A stretch of 10,319 nt of DNA from PWPS01 sp964573145. GTDB lineage: Bacteria; Patescibacteriota; Minisyncoccia; Minisyncoccales; PWPS01. This document shows positions 1 to 5,731 of the stretch, piece by piece. The notes under the pieces were generated by a model. The model was not told the origin of the DNA. It worked only from the letters and a program-made list of their open reading frames with translations, and did no database searches. The position numbers were made by a program, and so were the translations under genes. The stretch spans positions 1-10,319 of the forward strand of contig CAZNIM010000026.1 of NCBI GenBank assembly GCA_964573145.1, read 5' to 3'. The first letter of the stretch is position 1. Each line of letters opens with the position of its first letter.

Positions 1-1202
1 CCAGCAAAGACGGATATCAGGACTACGAAGGAAGCTTCGAAGTCGACGGAGAAGATAAGACTGTTGAATTCAAGATGGTTGAAGTCGAACCGGAGACCTA
101 CTCCTTAACCGTCACCAAATCGGGAACCGGAAACGGTTCGGTAACCGACTCGGACGGCAATCCGCTTGAAGAAAATTATGAAAAGGGAACCGAAATAACC
201 CTCGTAGCCGACCCCGATTCGGGATCCGAATTCGTCGGCTGGGGTGGAGATTGTGAAGGATCCGGTGAATGTACCTTGATTATGGATGAAGACAAAACGG
301 TTACCGCTACCTTCAACGAGATTGAAGAACCGACTCCATCACGCAGAAGAGGATCGGTATCGGCCATAATGACTTATCCGGCCAGAAACAAATTAACAGT
401 AGAATATCTGGGAACCGGTCAAGGAATAATCGCTGAAAACAATTTACCGATCGGCGCCACCAAACAATACGAGCCGGGAACCGAAATTACACTCAGAGCA
501 ATAGAAGTTCCGGGATCCGAATTCGTCGGCTGGGGTGGAGATTGTGAAGGATCCGGTGAATGTACCTTGATTATGGATGAAGACAAAACGGTTACCGCTA
601 CCTTCGATTTAATTGAAATTGAACCGGAAGAAGAAGCGTGTCAAATATACCTGAACGAATTCATCCGTTTCGGAGCCGATAACAATCCGACCGAAGTGAT
701 AAAGTTACAACACTTCCTCAACGAGCATATGGGGGAAAATCTGACAGTTACCGGAGTCTATAACAGAGAAACGATGGAGGCGGTAAACAAATTCCAGTTG
801 GAATACAAAGAAGAAGTGTTGAGACCGTGGGTAGAAGTCGGAATTCACGATGATGAAAATACTCCGACCGGATACGTCTTTGAAACGACCAGGAGATGGA
901 TCAATATGATAATGTGTCCCGAGCTCGACATTCCGATGCCCGACCTGCTTCAATACAGAACACCCGACGCCCCCGAACCGACAGACCCGGATGAGGTTGA
1001 TGAAGATGAAATTGATGAGGATGAGATAGATGAAGATGAGATAGATGAAATCGATGAGGATGACCCGCTCGAATTCTTGCCGGGTGCCATTGCCGGAATG
1101 CTCGAATCGGAGATAGTCAAAATCGCTCTTACCGCTTTGCTGATCTTGATCATAATCTGGATCTTGGCTAAAAGCTACCAAAAGATAGCCAATCGAAAAT
1201 AA
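1..1202 (+). CDS. Cell-surface protein with InlB-like repeats, peptidoglycan-binding-like domain and C-terminal membrane anchor (5' partial)
   Basis: The reading frame is open from base 3 without a start signal, so the gene begins before the window; the ATG at 75 has no ribosome binding site and lies inside a domain. About 400 residues are visible. In order: the end of a beta-rich domain; two repeats of the bacterial/InlB B-repeat type (coding roughly 99-315 and 393-606), each ending in GWGGDCEGSGECTLI and a TVTATF strand; a peptidoglycan-binding-like domain (about 636-940) with GADNNPTEVIKLQ and VTGVYNRETMEAVNKFQ; a DEDEI-rich acidic linker; and a hydrophobic helix (about 1113-1178) followed by a short basic tail. 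I infer an exported protein anchored by its C-terminus, with the acidic part next to the membrane. The two Cys in each repeat (CEGSGEC) may form a disulfide. The gene ends in a strong terminator. Domain types are recognised from memory and the exact function is unknown. Confidence 0.85.
   Translation, partial: SKDGYQDYEGSFEVDGEDKTVEFKMVEVEPETYSLTVTKSGTGNGSVTDSDGNPLEENYEKGTEITLVADPDSGSEFVGWGGDCEGSGECTLIMDEDKTVTATFNEIEEPTPSRRRGSVSAIMTYPARNKLTVEYLGTGQGIIAENNLPIGATKQYEPGTEITLRAIEVPGSEFVGWGGDCEGSGECTLIMDEDKTVTATFDLIEIEPEEEACQIYLNEFIRFGADNNPTEVIKLQHFLNEHMGENLTVTGVYNRETMEAVNKFQLEYKEEVLRPWVEVGIHDDENTPTGYVFETTRRWINMIMCPELDIPMPDLLQYRTPDAPEPTDPDEVDEDEIDEDEIDEDEIDEIDEDDPLEFLPGAIAGMLESEIVKIALTALLILIIIWILAKSYQKIANRK
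220..314 (+). repeat. 95-bp exact direct repeat, copy 1 (second copy at 511-605)
   Basis: Bases 220-314 are identical to 511-605, 291 bases (97 codons) apart and in the same frame. The repeat encodes the C-terminal half of each InlB-like domain, from GSEFVGWGGDC to TVTATF. The N-terminal halves of the two domains have diverged strongly, so the identity is confined to this segment. Confidence 0.97.
511..605 (+). repeat. 95-bp exact direct repeat, copy 2 (first copy at 220-314)
   Basis: Second identical copy of the repeat in the surface-protein gene. Identity stops abruptly on both sides: T219 against C510 upstream, and A315 against G606 downstream. Confidence 0.97.
990..1064 (+). repeat. Imperfect tandem repeat encoding an acidic DEDEI linker
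   Basis: Twenty-five consecutive codons use only Asp, Glu, Ile and one Val, with a 15-base period (GAT GAR GAT GAR ATW) present about three times and degenerate copies at the ends. It lies between the peptidoglycan-binding-like domain and the membrane anchor of the surface protein. Such a tract could change in length by slippage. Confidence 0.8.
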
Positions 1203-1221
1203 AATTTAAGACTTTAGAAAA

Positions 1222-1251
1222 AGAAAAGGAGGCAATAAAGCCTCTTTTTCT
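1222..1251 (+). terminator. Intrinsic terminator of the surface-protein gene
   Basis: A 12-base arm (1222-1233) pairs with 1240-1251 around a 6-base loop, with one G-T wobble. The core is GAGGC/GCCTC and the 3' arm itself carries the T-run. It starts 20 bases after the stop codon and ends just before the next promoter's -35 box. Confidence 0.85.
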
Positions 1252-1252
1252 A

Positions 1253-1280
1253 TTGACAATTTTTAAAATAATTATATAGT
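1253..1280 (+). promoter_or_regulatory. Sigma-70-type promoter of the metalloprotease gene
   Basis: TTGACA at 1253-1258, a 16-base spacer and TATAGT at 1275-1280. The expected transcript start near 1287 gives a leader of about 50 bases before the ATG at 1336. Confidence 0.8.
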
Positions 1281-1335
1281 AAAAGAAGAAGTATCCGTAA
1301 ATTAGCACTTTAAAAACAGAAAGGCGGTGATTGAA

Positions 1336-2139
1336 ATGAGAAAATTATCTTCCGTTTTACTTATCGGTCTGCTGGTTTTAACCTTGTCCGTTAGTGCGGT
1401 TGCCGTGACCTATGAAGAGGCACAGGAAAATTCGGAGCTCCGTTCGGAATACATTAGACTTCTCATTGACAAATATCCCCCGCCAATTGAAATAGAGATA
1501 GAATACACCGGCCAAAGTCACGAAAAAGCGACTATGGCAATAAGCTACCCTTTTCAGGAGGGGTTATTGGGAGAAGAAGATATGACCCTTTCAATCTATT
1601 CGGAGGCCTTTGAATATGAGTTGGAGGACGACTTCATCTCAACGATATATCACGAATACAATCACGTTAGAGCGTTATCCAGAACTCATGTTCTGGAAGA
1701 AGACAACTTCTACATGGAAATAATGCCGGAAATGATCTTTCTTCACGGTTTTGAAGTAGCTTTCAACGATCCTCTCACGAATCTTTCGTGGAAAGAGATT
1801 CACCAAGTTGAAAATTATGAAGGTAGGTTCATAGCTCAAATGCAAGAGAGCAATGTAGCCGAACTGGCTATTCATAGTTTTATAGTCAGTCACGTCTACG
1901 AGATGTTGGCTATAGAGGAAGAAATATACAGACACAAAGAAGAGCTCAACCCGTCTCCAAAATTCAGAGATTCCAGATACCAAGTCTATTTCAACCACTA
2001 TTCGATGATGATGAGATTTTTAAATCAACTGGAAGCTTGCGAGAACTTAAAGGATAAATTGAACCGAATCTTTTACCGAAGCTGGTTCAGCCAGAAAATT
2101 GATAATTATCAATTCATAAAAATAATTGGCGGATTCTAA
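1336..2139 (+). CDS. Secreted HExxH putative zinc metalloprotease
   Basis: This encodes 267 residues from the ATG at 1336. That start is preferred over an in-frame GTG at 1327 because the GTG lies inside the ribosome binding site AAGGCGGTGA. Residues 1-23 form a clear signal peptide: MRK, a long Leu/Val core and AVA, with cleavage likely before VTYEEA. The mature protein has HEYNH at residues 106-110, the HExxH zinc-binding and catalytic motif of zincin peptidases, inside a helix-like STIYHEYNHVRAL. The third zinc ligand is not certain; several Glu and His follow (for example MEIMPEM and LHGFE). I do not recognise the family from the rest. There is no membrane segment after the signal peptide, so it is probably secreted or periplasmic. 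It is a single-gene transcript with its own promoter and terminator. Its substrate is unknown, and the adjacent large surface protein is only a guess. Confidence 0.75.
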   Translation: MRKLSSVLLIGLLVLTLSVSAVAVTYEEAQENSELRSEYIRLLIDKYPPPIEIEIEYTGQSHEKATMAISYPFQEGLLGEEDMTLSIYSEAFEYELEDDFISTIYHEYNHVRALSRTHVLEEDNFYMEIMPEMIFLHGFEVAFNDPLTNLSWKEIHQVENYEGRFIAQMQESNVAELAIHSFIVSHVYEMLAIEEEIYRHKEELNPSPKFRDSRYQVYFNHYSMMMRFLNQLEACENLKDKLNRIFYRSWFSQKIDNYQFIKIIGGF

Positions 2140-2143
2140 AAAT

Positions 2144-2175
2144 AAACCGGGCTAATTTAAATTGCCCGGTTTTTA
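2144..2175. terminator. Bidirectional terminator between convergent genes
   Basis: AAACCGGGC (2144-2152) pairs perfectly with GCCCGGTTT (2164-2172) around an 11-base loop. T-rich DNA follows on the + strand (to 2174), and TTTATTTTTA follows on the - strand. It serves the metalloprotease gene and the convergent gene ending at 2182. Confidence 0.88.
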
Positions 2176-2181
2176 TTATTG

Positions 2182-2622
2182 CTATTTTTCCTCCTCAATG
2201 AAACCCTTTGAGCTTTCAACGCTCAACACTCTATCCCAGATACTTACTTCCTGAGCTTTAAAGCGGATCGTAAAATAGATCTCATTGTAGTTATGTCTCC
2301 CAATTTCTAAAGTCAATATTTTCTCCAGCTTCTTTGCTGCTTCACACAGGAAATATTCCATAATTTCATCTTCGCCGCAAGAAGCAAAAGAGATTGCATC
2401 TCTTAAGCTGATCTCCGTTTTCATTCGCGAAAAAACCCACTCCGGTAAAAGGCATTCCGTCTCTATGCGGAGCTCTTCTCCGTCACTTCTCGGAATTACA
2501 ACTTCCAGAAAAACTTTATCCGTCTCCGGAAGTCTTGAAATATAAAAATGAAACCCTTCCACTTCTCTTACAACTTTGAGACCCTCTTCCAATTCTACTT
2601 TCTGAAAAACTCCTTCAGCCAT
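2182..2622 (-). CDS. Hypothetical protein, 146 residues
   Basis: I do not recognise this protein. The ATG at 2622 follows AAAGGGGG at a normal distance, and a -10 box lies about 38 bases upstream. The protein is soluble and acidic to neutral, with no signal peptide or membrane segment. The N-terminal two-fifths looks beta-rich (GFHFYISRLP, VFLEVVIP, LRIETECLLP). A helical stretch follows (MEYFLCEAAKKLEKIL), then another strand pair ending in EIYFTIRFKAQEV. The layout weakly resembles the 134-residue protein encoded at 9348-9752: an LP motif, an LR-x-x-I helix, a helix ending ...I/Y-x-L-x-I, then a strand containing I-x-x-T. It appears to be a single-gene transcript ending in the shared bidirectional terminator. 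Codon use resembles that of its neighbours, so it is very likely a real gene. Confidence 0.75.
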   Translation of the reverse strand: MAEGVFQKVELEEGLKVVREVEGFHFYISRLPETDKVFLEVVIPRSDGEELRIETECLLPEWVFSRMKTEISLRDAISFASCGEDEIMEYFLCEAAKKLEKILTLEIGRHNYNEIYFTIRFKAQEVSIWDRVLSVESSKGFIEEEK

Positions 2623-2659
2623 TGATAGTCCCCCTTTCGATATTTTAAAGAACGTTTAT

Positions 2660-2667
2660 ATTATACA
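2660..2667 (-). promoter_or_regulatory. -10 element (extended TG-TATAAT) of the gene at 2622-2182
   Basis: Read on the - strand, bases 2667-2660 give TGTATAAT, a perfect -10 box with the TG extension, about 38 bases upstream of the ATG. The -35 box would lie inside the run of Ns and cannot be seen. Confidence 0.6.
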
Positions 2668-2767
2668 NNNNNNNNNNNNNNNNNNNNNNNNNNNNNNNNN
2701 NNNNNNNNNNNNNNNNNNNNNNNNNNNNNNNNNNNNNNNNNNNNNNNNNNNNNNNNNNNNNNNNNNN
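2668..2767. other. Assembly gap (100 Ns)
   Basis: Exactly 100 unknown bases, a size commonly used as a placeholder, so the true length is not known. The gap contains the 3' end of the small Cys-rich gene starting at 2875, probably its terminator, and the -35 region of the gene starting at 2622. Further small genes could be hidden here. Confidence 0.97.
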
Positions 2768-2875
2768 TTCTCTTTCTCTCAGCTGCTCAGCTGAGAGATT
2801 CGATCCGGTAGGTGCACAAGGGCATTCCGGGCCATAAAACTTGGCCCGGCAATGTTTGCATTTTCTACCTCTCAT
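2768..2875 (-). CDS. Small Cys-rich putative zinc-binding protein (3' end lost in assembly gap)
   Basis: Thirty-six residues are visible before the gap. The start is the ATG at 2875, preceded on the - strand by AAAGGAG about eight bases upstream; in-frame codons further up have no such site. The N-terminus is basic, then a CKHC pair (C6, C9) and an ECPC pair (C18, C20) lie within MRGRKCKHCRAKFYGPECPC. This looks like one zinc-binding knuckle with an unusual CxC second half; a complete finger might need ligands from the hidden part. A Ser/Glu/Arg-rich helical segment (LSAEQLRERE) follows. Its start lies 11 bases inside the end of the ClpP-like gene, so the two are probably translationally coupled. 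The frame continues through the Ns to a stop at 2647-2645, but the bases beyond the gap look like promoter DNA, so the real stop is probably in the gap. Function unknown. Confidence 0.65.
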
Positions 2876-3374
2876 CTTTTTCACTCCTTTCATTAAGGCC
2901 ACCACTTATATAGTGGACGATCCCCATTTTTTTAGCCTCTGCTGCTGACAGCAGGGCCTTGTTATTCATTAAATCACTTACTTCTTCAGGAGTCAATCGA
3001 CTCCTTTTCGCTATCAACTTTTTGTACCAGCTACTCATATTTGAAATTTTTTCTCTCTCTTCCCCTTTCCTGAATTGAAGGGGATGAAAGCCCAAATGAG
3101 CGTTGGCATCCATACCTCTCCTTTTCCCCATCATCATAATGGGAATGGCCGCCGACTCGCAACGACCCAGAACGAAGGTGTTTATCGGTATCCTCCGCTC
3201 TCTTATCTCGGCACAAAATGAAACCGCCACCGAGACGAATCCCCCTTCCGAATTTATGAAAAGATCAATTGGAAGGAGGTTTTGTTTAAGTCTTTTCTCT
3301 ATGTCCGTCATGGCCTCTTGATAGGCCAAGTGGTCGACGGGTGCCAACCATCGGACGGGCCTTAAAATTTTCAT
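2865..3374 (-). CDS. ClpP-like serine protease with divergent catalytic triad
   Basis: This encodes 169 residues from the ATG at 3374, placed by a very strong ribosome binding site AAAGGAGGGG five bases upstream; a GTG at 3380 overlaps that site and is rejected. ClpP/crotonase-type features appear in order: the LFINSEGG oxyanion segment (residues 38-45; INSPGG in ClpP), GRCESAA with the likely nucleophile Ser74, GMDANAHLGFHP with the likely catalytic His97, and the C-terminal LLSAAEAKKMGIV (L-S-A-x-E-A-x-x-x-G-L in ClpP). The spacing from Ser to His (23) fits ClpP (25). Where ClpP has its catalytic Asp, just before the LSA motif, this protein has N-N-K (residues 137-139), so the triad looks incomplete or rebuilt. 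It is shorter than ClpP (about 195-200) and has no signal peptide. No ClpX or ClpA partner is nearby. It is divergent from prkA and overlaps the small Cys-rich gene. It is unlikely to be the housekeeping ClpP. Confidence 0.82.
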   Translation of the reverse strand: MKILRPVRWLAPVDHLAYQEAMTDIEKRLKQNLLPIDLFINSEGGFVSVAVSFCAEIRERRIPINTFVLGRCESAAIPIMMMGKRRGMDANAHLGFHPLQFRKGEEREKISNMSSWYKKLIAKRSRLTPEEVSDLMNNKALLSAAEAKKMGIVHYISGGLNERSEKDER

Positions 3375-3400
3375 TAACACCCCTCCTTTCTTTCTGCTTT

Positions 3401-3429
3401 ACTATATAATATTATTAATTATTTGTCAA
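3401..3429 (-). promoter_or_regulatory. Promoter of the ClpP-like gene
   Basis: On the - strand there is TTGACA (3429-3424), a 17-base AT-rich spacer and TATAGT (3406-3401). The transcript would start near 3394, giving a leader of about 20 bases that is mostly ribosome binding site. Its -35 box lies nine bases from the -35 box of the divergent prkA promoter. Confidence 0.82.
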
Positions 3430-3438
3430 ATATATCTC

Positions 3439-3468
3439 TTGACAGCTAAAGTAATAAAGTTATATAAT
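3439..3468 (+). promoter_or_regulatory. Promoter of the prkA operon
   Basis: TTGACA at 3439-3444, an 18-base spacer and a perfect TATAAT at 3463-3468. The predicted start near 3475 leaves a leader of about 88 bases before the prkA ATG at 3563, long compared with the other transcripts here. It forms a divergent pair with the ClpP-like promoter. Confidence 0.82.
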
Positions 3469-3513
3469 CATCCATCGGCACCTCAATTCTTTGTCAAACG
3501 GAGGGATAAAGGG

Positions 3514-3546
3514 GTGCTTTTTGTGTTTTGTTCTTTAAAAACCTAA
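3514..3546 (+). CDS. Possible 10-codon leader ORF upstream of prkA
   Basis: A GTG at 3514 sits eight bases after GGAGGG (3500-3505), an ideal initiation distance, and opens a short frame reading MLFVFCSLKT. Its TAA stop (3544-3546) directly adjoins the prkA ribosome binding site (AAGGGGGTG, 3545-3553). This arrangement would suit a leader peptide or translational coupling. It is only ten codons, so chance is a real alternative. I see no regulatory codon cluster and no alternative hairpins. Confidence 0.25.
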   Translation: MLFVFCSLKT

Positions 3547-3562
3547 GGGGGTGCAATTCAAA

Positions 3563-5671
3563 ATGAAAGAAAGAAAGAAGCAGTTATGTATTGAAGAGTT
3601 GATCAGGAAAGAGAAAGAGGTCAAAAAGAAGAAAAAGAAGATTCTGACCCTGGAAGAGTATCTCGATATAGTCCGTGAAAACCCCGAAGTCGCTCAGTCG
3701 TCACCGGCCAGAATTTGGCAGATATTCAAAGAAGCGGGAAGAGAGAGAATATCAGAACAAGAAAAGAGAATATTGCAGGCCGATTACCGTTATAATCTTA
3801 TATCTCGTGAACTTTTCGGAGTGGAAAGAGCAGTTGAAGAGATTGCCGAGTACTTTAAAGCCGGAGCCAAAAGAGCCTCGACGGCCAAACAAGTCCTTCT
3901 ACTGGTAGGACCGCCGGCCGGAGGTAAATCAACCTTCGTCAGGATTTTAATCAGGGCACTTGAGAATTACAATCTTACCGATCTTTACAGAATTAAAGGA
4001 TGCCCGATGAATGAAAGTCCTCTTCACGCCCTGCCTCGTTATTTGAGAAGTAAGGGCTGGAACCCGGAAATGGCCGCTCGTCTCGGAGTGGAAAGACCGA
4101 TTGAAGAAGACTTGGGAATTCCTCCGATTAAAGGTGATCTTTGTCCACATTGTCAAATGAGTCTTTTCTCGGACAACGAAAATATGCCGGGAAGATACTA
4201 CGACATGGAAACCGGAAGACGGGAATGGTGGAAAGTTGAAGTTGAAACTTTCAGGTTCTCCACTCAAACTCAGACCGGAATCGGATCTTTTGAGCCTTCC
4301 GATGAAAAAACTCAAGACGTCGGTGATTTGGTAGGTCATGAAAATATCGGAATAACCAATAATCCGAAATACGGTAGAAGTCATCCCGATTCATTCTGGC
4401 TCGACGGAGCATTGGAATGCGGTAACCGAGGAATAACCGAAGGAAGAGAATTTTTGAAAAAAGGAATCGACGAAAGATTGCTTTGGACTTTTATCAACGT
4501 CGCTGAAGAGCAAGAGATTAAAGTCCACGGAAGCTCCTTTCCTCATATTTCAGTTGATACCGTAGTTATCGGTCACTGTAACTTAACCGGATATAAGGAT
4601 TTTACCGGAGACAACGCTCACGAAGCACTTCATGACAGAATTTATAGTATACCTTTTCCTTACCCGCTCAGGGTTCGTGACGAAGTCAAGGTTTATCGTA
4701 AACTGATCGAACAAGAGTCCGAATTCGACTTCGGAAAAATTCATATCGCACCGGAAGCTTTTCGTTTAGCCGCCGTTTTCGCTATTTTAACTCGTTTAAA
4801 AGAGTCGGAGATGGGCGTCGACAAGATGACCAAATTGGAAGCCTACAACGGTGAAACAATCAGTCTGACGGATAAAAATCAGCAACCGGTCGATTTACGC
4901 GAACTCATAAAAGAGGGGCAGTTATCGGACGACATAGAGCAGCGAGAAGGAATGTTCGGAGTCTCTTCCAGAGATATCTTGGCCGCCTTGAATCAAGCTT
5001 TAAGTAAGATAGAAGATAAGGGTTGCTTAACTCACCTATCGACAATAAGAGCTTTACGAGACGTATTCAGGCACAGAATGGGATATCAAGCGGAAGAAAT
5101 AGATTCATTCCTCGACAACTTGACCGGTGGAGAAGGCGCTTCGGTAATGGAAAAATTCGAAGAGATGATTTTGGAAGAAGTTTCCAAAGCTTATCTTGAG
5201 ACTTACGGTGAACTGATCGACGACTTATTCCAGAAATATCTGAAAGAAGCCGAATACGATAGACAACTGAAGAGAAAATACGTCAAAGAGTCGACCAGCT
5301 ATAAACGCGATCCGGTTACCGACGAAGTTTTAAAGCCCGACATCGACTTCTTGAAATCCGTTGAAAAGTTCATGCAGATAACCAACAGTGAAGAAGCCGA
5401 CATATTCCGCGGAGAGATACTGGAACTCAAAAACTCAAAGGCAGCTTTCGGACCGGAAGACTACAGACCACTCAGAAAAGCAATAGAAGAAAAAGTTCTG
5501 GAAGACGCCAAGGGTAATCTTTATCTCGTCCTTTCCACTGACAAAGCTAAAGAAGAATCCGACAAAAAGAAAGGAGAACAGATCTTTAGAAACTTAATTG
5601 AAAAGAGAGGTTTCTGTGAGGTTTGTGCCAAAGAAGCGATAGAAAAAGTCACTCAAATCCTAAACAGGTAA
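3563..5671 (+). CDS. prkA: PrkA-family AAA+ ATPase / serine protein kinase
   Basis: This encodes 702 residues from the ATG at 3563; the preceding AAGGGGGTG is a near-perfect ribosome binding site, and the GTG at 3551 lies inside it. Family members have about 630-645 residues. A Lys-rich N-terminal helix (1-35) is followed by the PrkA AAA domain: Walker A GPPAGGKST (116-124), CPMNESPLH, GDLCPHC (C194, C197), DLVGHENIG, a GALECGNRGITEGREFLK block corresponding to GGLNRANQGLLEF, the sensor-like VVIGHCN, and a HEALHDRIYSIPFPYPLRV segment with an arginine-finger candidate. Next comes LAAVFAILTRLKESE...YNGE, then the C-terminal kinase-like region (FLKSVEKF...LRKAIEEKVLED...LIEKRGF). In E. coli (YeaG) and Bacillus the family is linked to starvation and sporulation; Ser/Thr kinase activity, and more recently ATP-dependent protease activity in Bacillus, have been reported. 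It heads the PrkA-DUF444-SpoVR cluster. A terminator-like hairpin follows the stop codon. Confidence 0.96.
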   Translation: MKERKKQLCIEELIRKEKEVKKKKKKILTLEEYLDIVRENPEVAQSSPARIWQIFKEAGRERISEQEKRILQADYRYNLISRELFGVERAVEEIAEYFKAGAKRASTAKQVLLLVGPPAGGKSTFVRILIRALENYNLTDLYRIKGCPMNESPLHALPRYLRSKGWNPEMAARLGVERPIEEDLGIPPIKGDLCPHCQMSLFSDNENMPGRYYDMETGRREWWKVEVETFRFSTQTQTGIGSFEPSDEKTQDVGDLVGHENIGITNNPKYGRSHPDSFWLDGALECGNRGITEGREFLKKGIDERLLWTFINVAEEQEIKVHGSSFPHISVDTVVIGHCNLTGYKDFTGDNAHEALHDRIYSIPFPYPLRVRDEVKVYRKLIEQESEFDFGKIHIAPEAFRLAAVFAILTRLKESEMGVDKMTKLEAYNGETISLTDKNQQPVDLRELIKEGQLSDDIEQREGMFGVSSRDILAALNQALSKIEDKGCLTHLSTIRALRDVFRHRMGYQAEEIDSFLDNLTGGEGASVMEKFEEMILEEVSKAYLETYGELIDDLFQKYLKEAEYDRQLKRKYVKESTSYKRDPVTDEVLKPDIDFLKSVEKFMQITNSEEADIFRGEILELKNSKAAFGPEDYRPLRKAIEEKVLEDAKGNLYLVLSTDKAKEESDKKKGEQIFRNLIEKRGFCEVCAKEAIEKVTQILNR

Positions 5672-5678
5672 AAGTGCG

Positions 5679-5708
5679 GGGAGCGGGATTAAACTCGCTC
5701 CCGTTTTT
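5679..5708 (+). terminator. Terminator-like hairpin between prkA and the DUF444 gene
   Basis: GGGAGCG (5679-5685) pairs with CGCTCCC (5696-5702) around a 10-base loop and is followed by GTTTTT. It lies 8 bases after the prkA stop and 24 bases before the DUF444 start, with no visible promoter between. It therefore probably acts as a partial terminator or 3'-end stabiliser that lowers expression of the two downstream genes relative to prkA. Confidence 0.75.
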
Positions 5709-5731
5709 AAACAGAAAGGGGGTTAATTGAA

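Noticed and set aside
705..1181. Open frames on the - strand opposite the first surface-protein gene, including a Ser-rich one at 950-1153
   Set aside because: The Ser runs are the complement of the GAT/GAR acidic repeat; there is no ribosome binding site, and the + frame holds recognisable domains.
3551..3562. GTG start for prkA, and similar upstream starts at 1327 (GTG), 3380 (GTG, - strand), 7060 (GTG) and 8681 (TTG)
   Set aside because: Each lies inside or directly against the Shine-Dalgarno sequence, while an ATG 6-12 bases further on has normal spacing.
3475..3562. Riboswitch in the prkA leader
   Set aside because: The leader is under 90 bases, has no GC-rich stem or terminator/antiterminator pair, and I recognise no riboswitch motif.
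5703..5731. Separate promoter for the DUF444-spoVR pair
   Set aside because: Only 29 bases lie between the hairpin and the start codon, and no -35/-10 pair fits; an internal promoter in prkA remains possible but I could not find a convincing one.
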